Assembly (NCBI GenBank): GCA_018365895.1
Contig: JAGZJD010000118.1
Coordinates: 1 to 5,210, forward strand
DNA from: Lachnospiraceae bacterium
Lineage (GTDB): Bacteria; Bacillota_A; Clostridia; Lachnospirales; Lachnospiraceae
Reading direction: 5' to 3'
Length of the DNA stretch: 5,210 nt
The notes under the pieces are model-generated. The model worked only from the letters and a program-made list of their open reading frames with translations. It did not search any database and was not told the origin of the DNA. How positions within the stretch are numbered: the first letter of the stretch is position 1; every line of letters begins with the position of its first letter. The position numbers were made by a program, and so were the translations under genes. Below, piece by piece: positions 4,910-5,210 of the stretch.

Positions 4910-5210
4910 TTATGAATACTGTTTTAAAATGGTATCAATCAATCGGGATGCGTCTCCTCTCGACATCATTTCTAAATCTTTTGAAATTTCTACCCCATAC
5001 CATCCGGAAAGCTTCTGCAAATATTCCTTCTGCTTCCATGTAATACGCTGTTCTTTCTTCGGCCGATAAAACAATGGCTGCGGTTCAAATAATTTCGGCT
5101 CTTTCTCCTGAAAATAATGCCCAAGACAGTGATATAACTTTGCTGTTGCCAATGCGTCATGATAGGCTCTGTGCGCAGCCTGATTCTCAATCTGATAGTG
5201 TTCACATAAT
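4910..5210 (-). CDS. DnaQ-like (DEDDh) 3'-5' exonuclease, C-terminal part only
   Basis: The frame is open from the window edge to the TAA at 4910-4912, giving 99 complete residues with the N-terminus outside. The segment HRAYHDALATAKLYHCL at 5117-5173 is the ExoIII motif of DEDDh exonucleases (HxAxxDAxATA), with the general-base histidine and the last metal-binding aspartate. After it comes a linker rich in E, K, F and P, then a C-terminal block, RITWKQKEYLQKLSGWYGVEI...LEMMSRGDASRLIDTIL. This resembles the small tail domain (similar to DUF3072) found on some exonucleases and on standalone proteins. The substrate (DNA or RNA) cannot be told. Motifs I and II lie outside the window, so activity cannot be fully judged. 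It is upstream of, and probably co-transcribed with, the acetyltransferase. Confidence 0.85.
   Translation of the reverse strand, partial: LCEHYQIENQAAHRAYHDALATAKLYHCLGHYFQEKEPKLFEPQPLFYRPKKEQRITWKQKEYLQKLSGWYGVEISKDLEMMSRGDASRLIDTILKQYS

Overview
The window looks like chromosomal DNA from an AT-rich Gram-positive anaerobe, most probably a Lachnospiraceae-type member of the Clostridia. This rests on the strong AAGGAGG-type ribosome binding sites, the codon use and the protein families; no rRNA or other marker is present to confirm it. All five genes face the minus strand, so transcription runs from high to low coordinates.

Reading in the direction of transcription, the first group (5210 to 3435) is a tight cluster. 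It holds the C-terminal part of a DnaQ/DEDDh-type 3'-5' exonuclease, a Maa/LacA/NodL-type sugar O-acetyltransferase, and YaaA, a peroxide-stress protein of the DUF328 family. A palindromic intrinsic terminator originally followed the yaaA stop codon.

That terminator has been split by a complete IS4-family insertion sequence (1763-3417, 1655 bp). The element has 17-bp perfect terminal inverted repeats (CAATGTCATTAAGTTAA), a 10-bp target duplication (GCATCCGATG) and an intact DDE transposase with the Y-(2)-R-(3)-E-(6)-K signature. It carries a hairpin-plus-T-tract terminator just inside each end. In both, the non-Watson-Crick positions are G.U wobbles only for RNA transcribed into the element, which suggests insulation from outside transcription. 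A strong GC-rich hairpin lies in the transposase leader.

The second group (1692 to 1) starts with a well-formed promoter whose 17-bp spacer contains an inverted repeat, a likely operator. It drives a thioredoxin-reductase-like flavoprotein and, 13 bp downstream, a YeiH/UPF0324 membrane transporter that runs off the window. The flavoprotein has lost the CxxC redox centre (NAAK instead) and the NADPH-binding HRR motif (HFE instead), so it is unlikely to reduce thioredoxin.

There is no CRISPR array, tRNA, rRNA or obvious defence system. The most notable points are the flavoprotein without redox cysteines paired with YeiH, the insertion into the terminator palindrome, and the two inward-facing terminators of the element.
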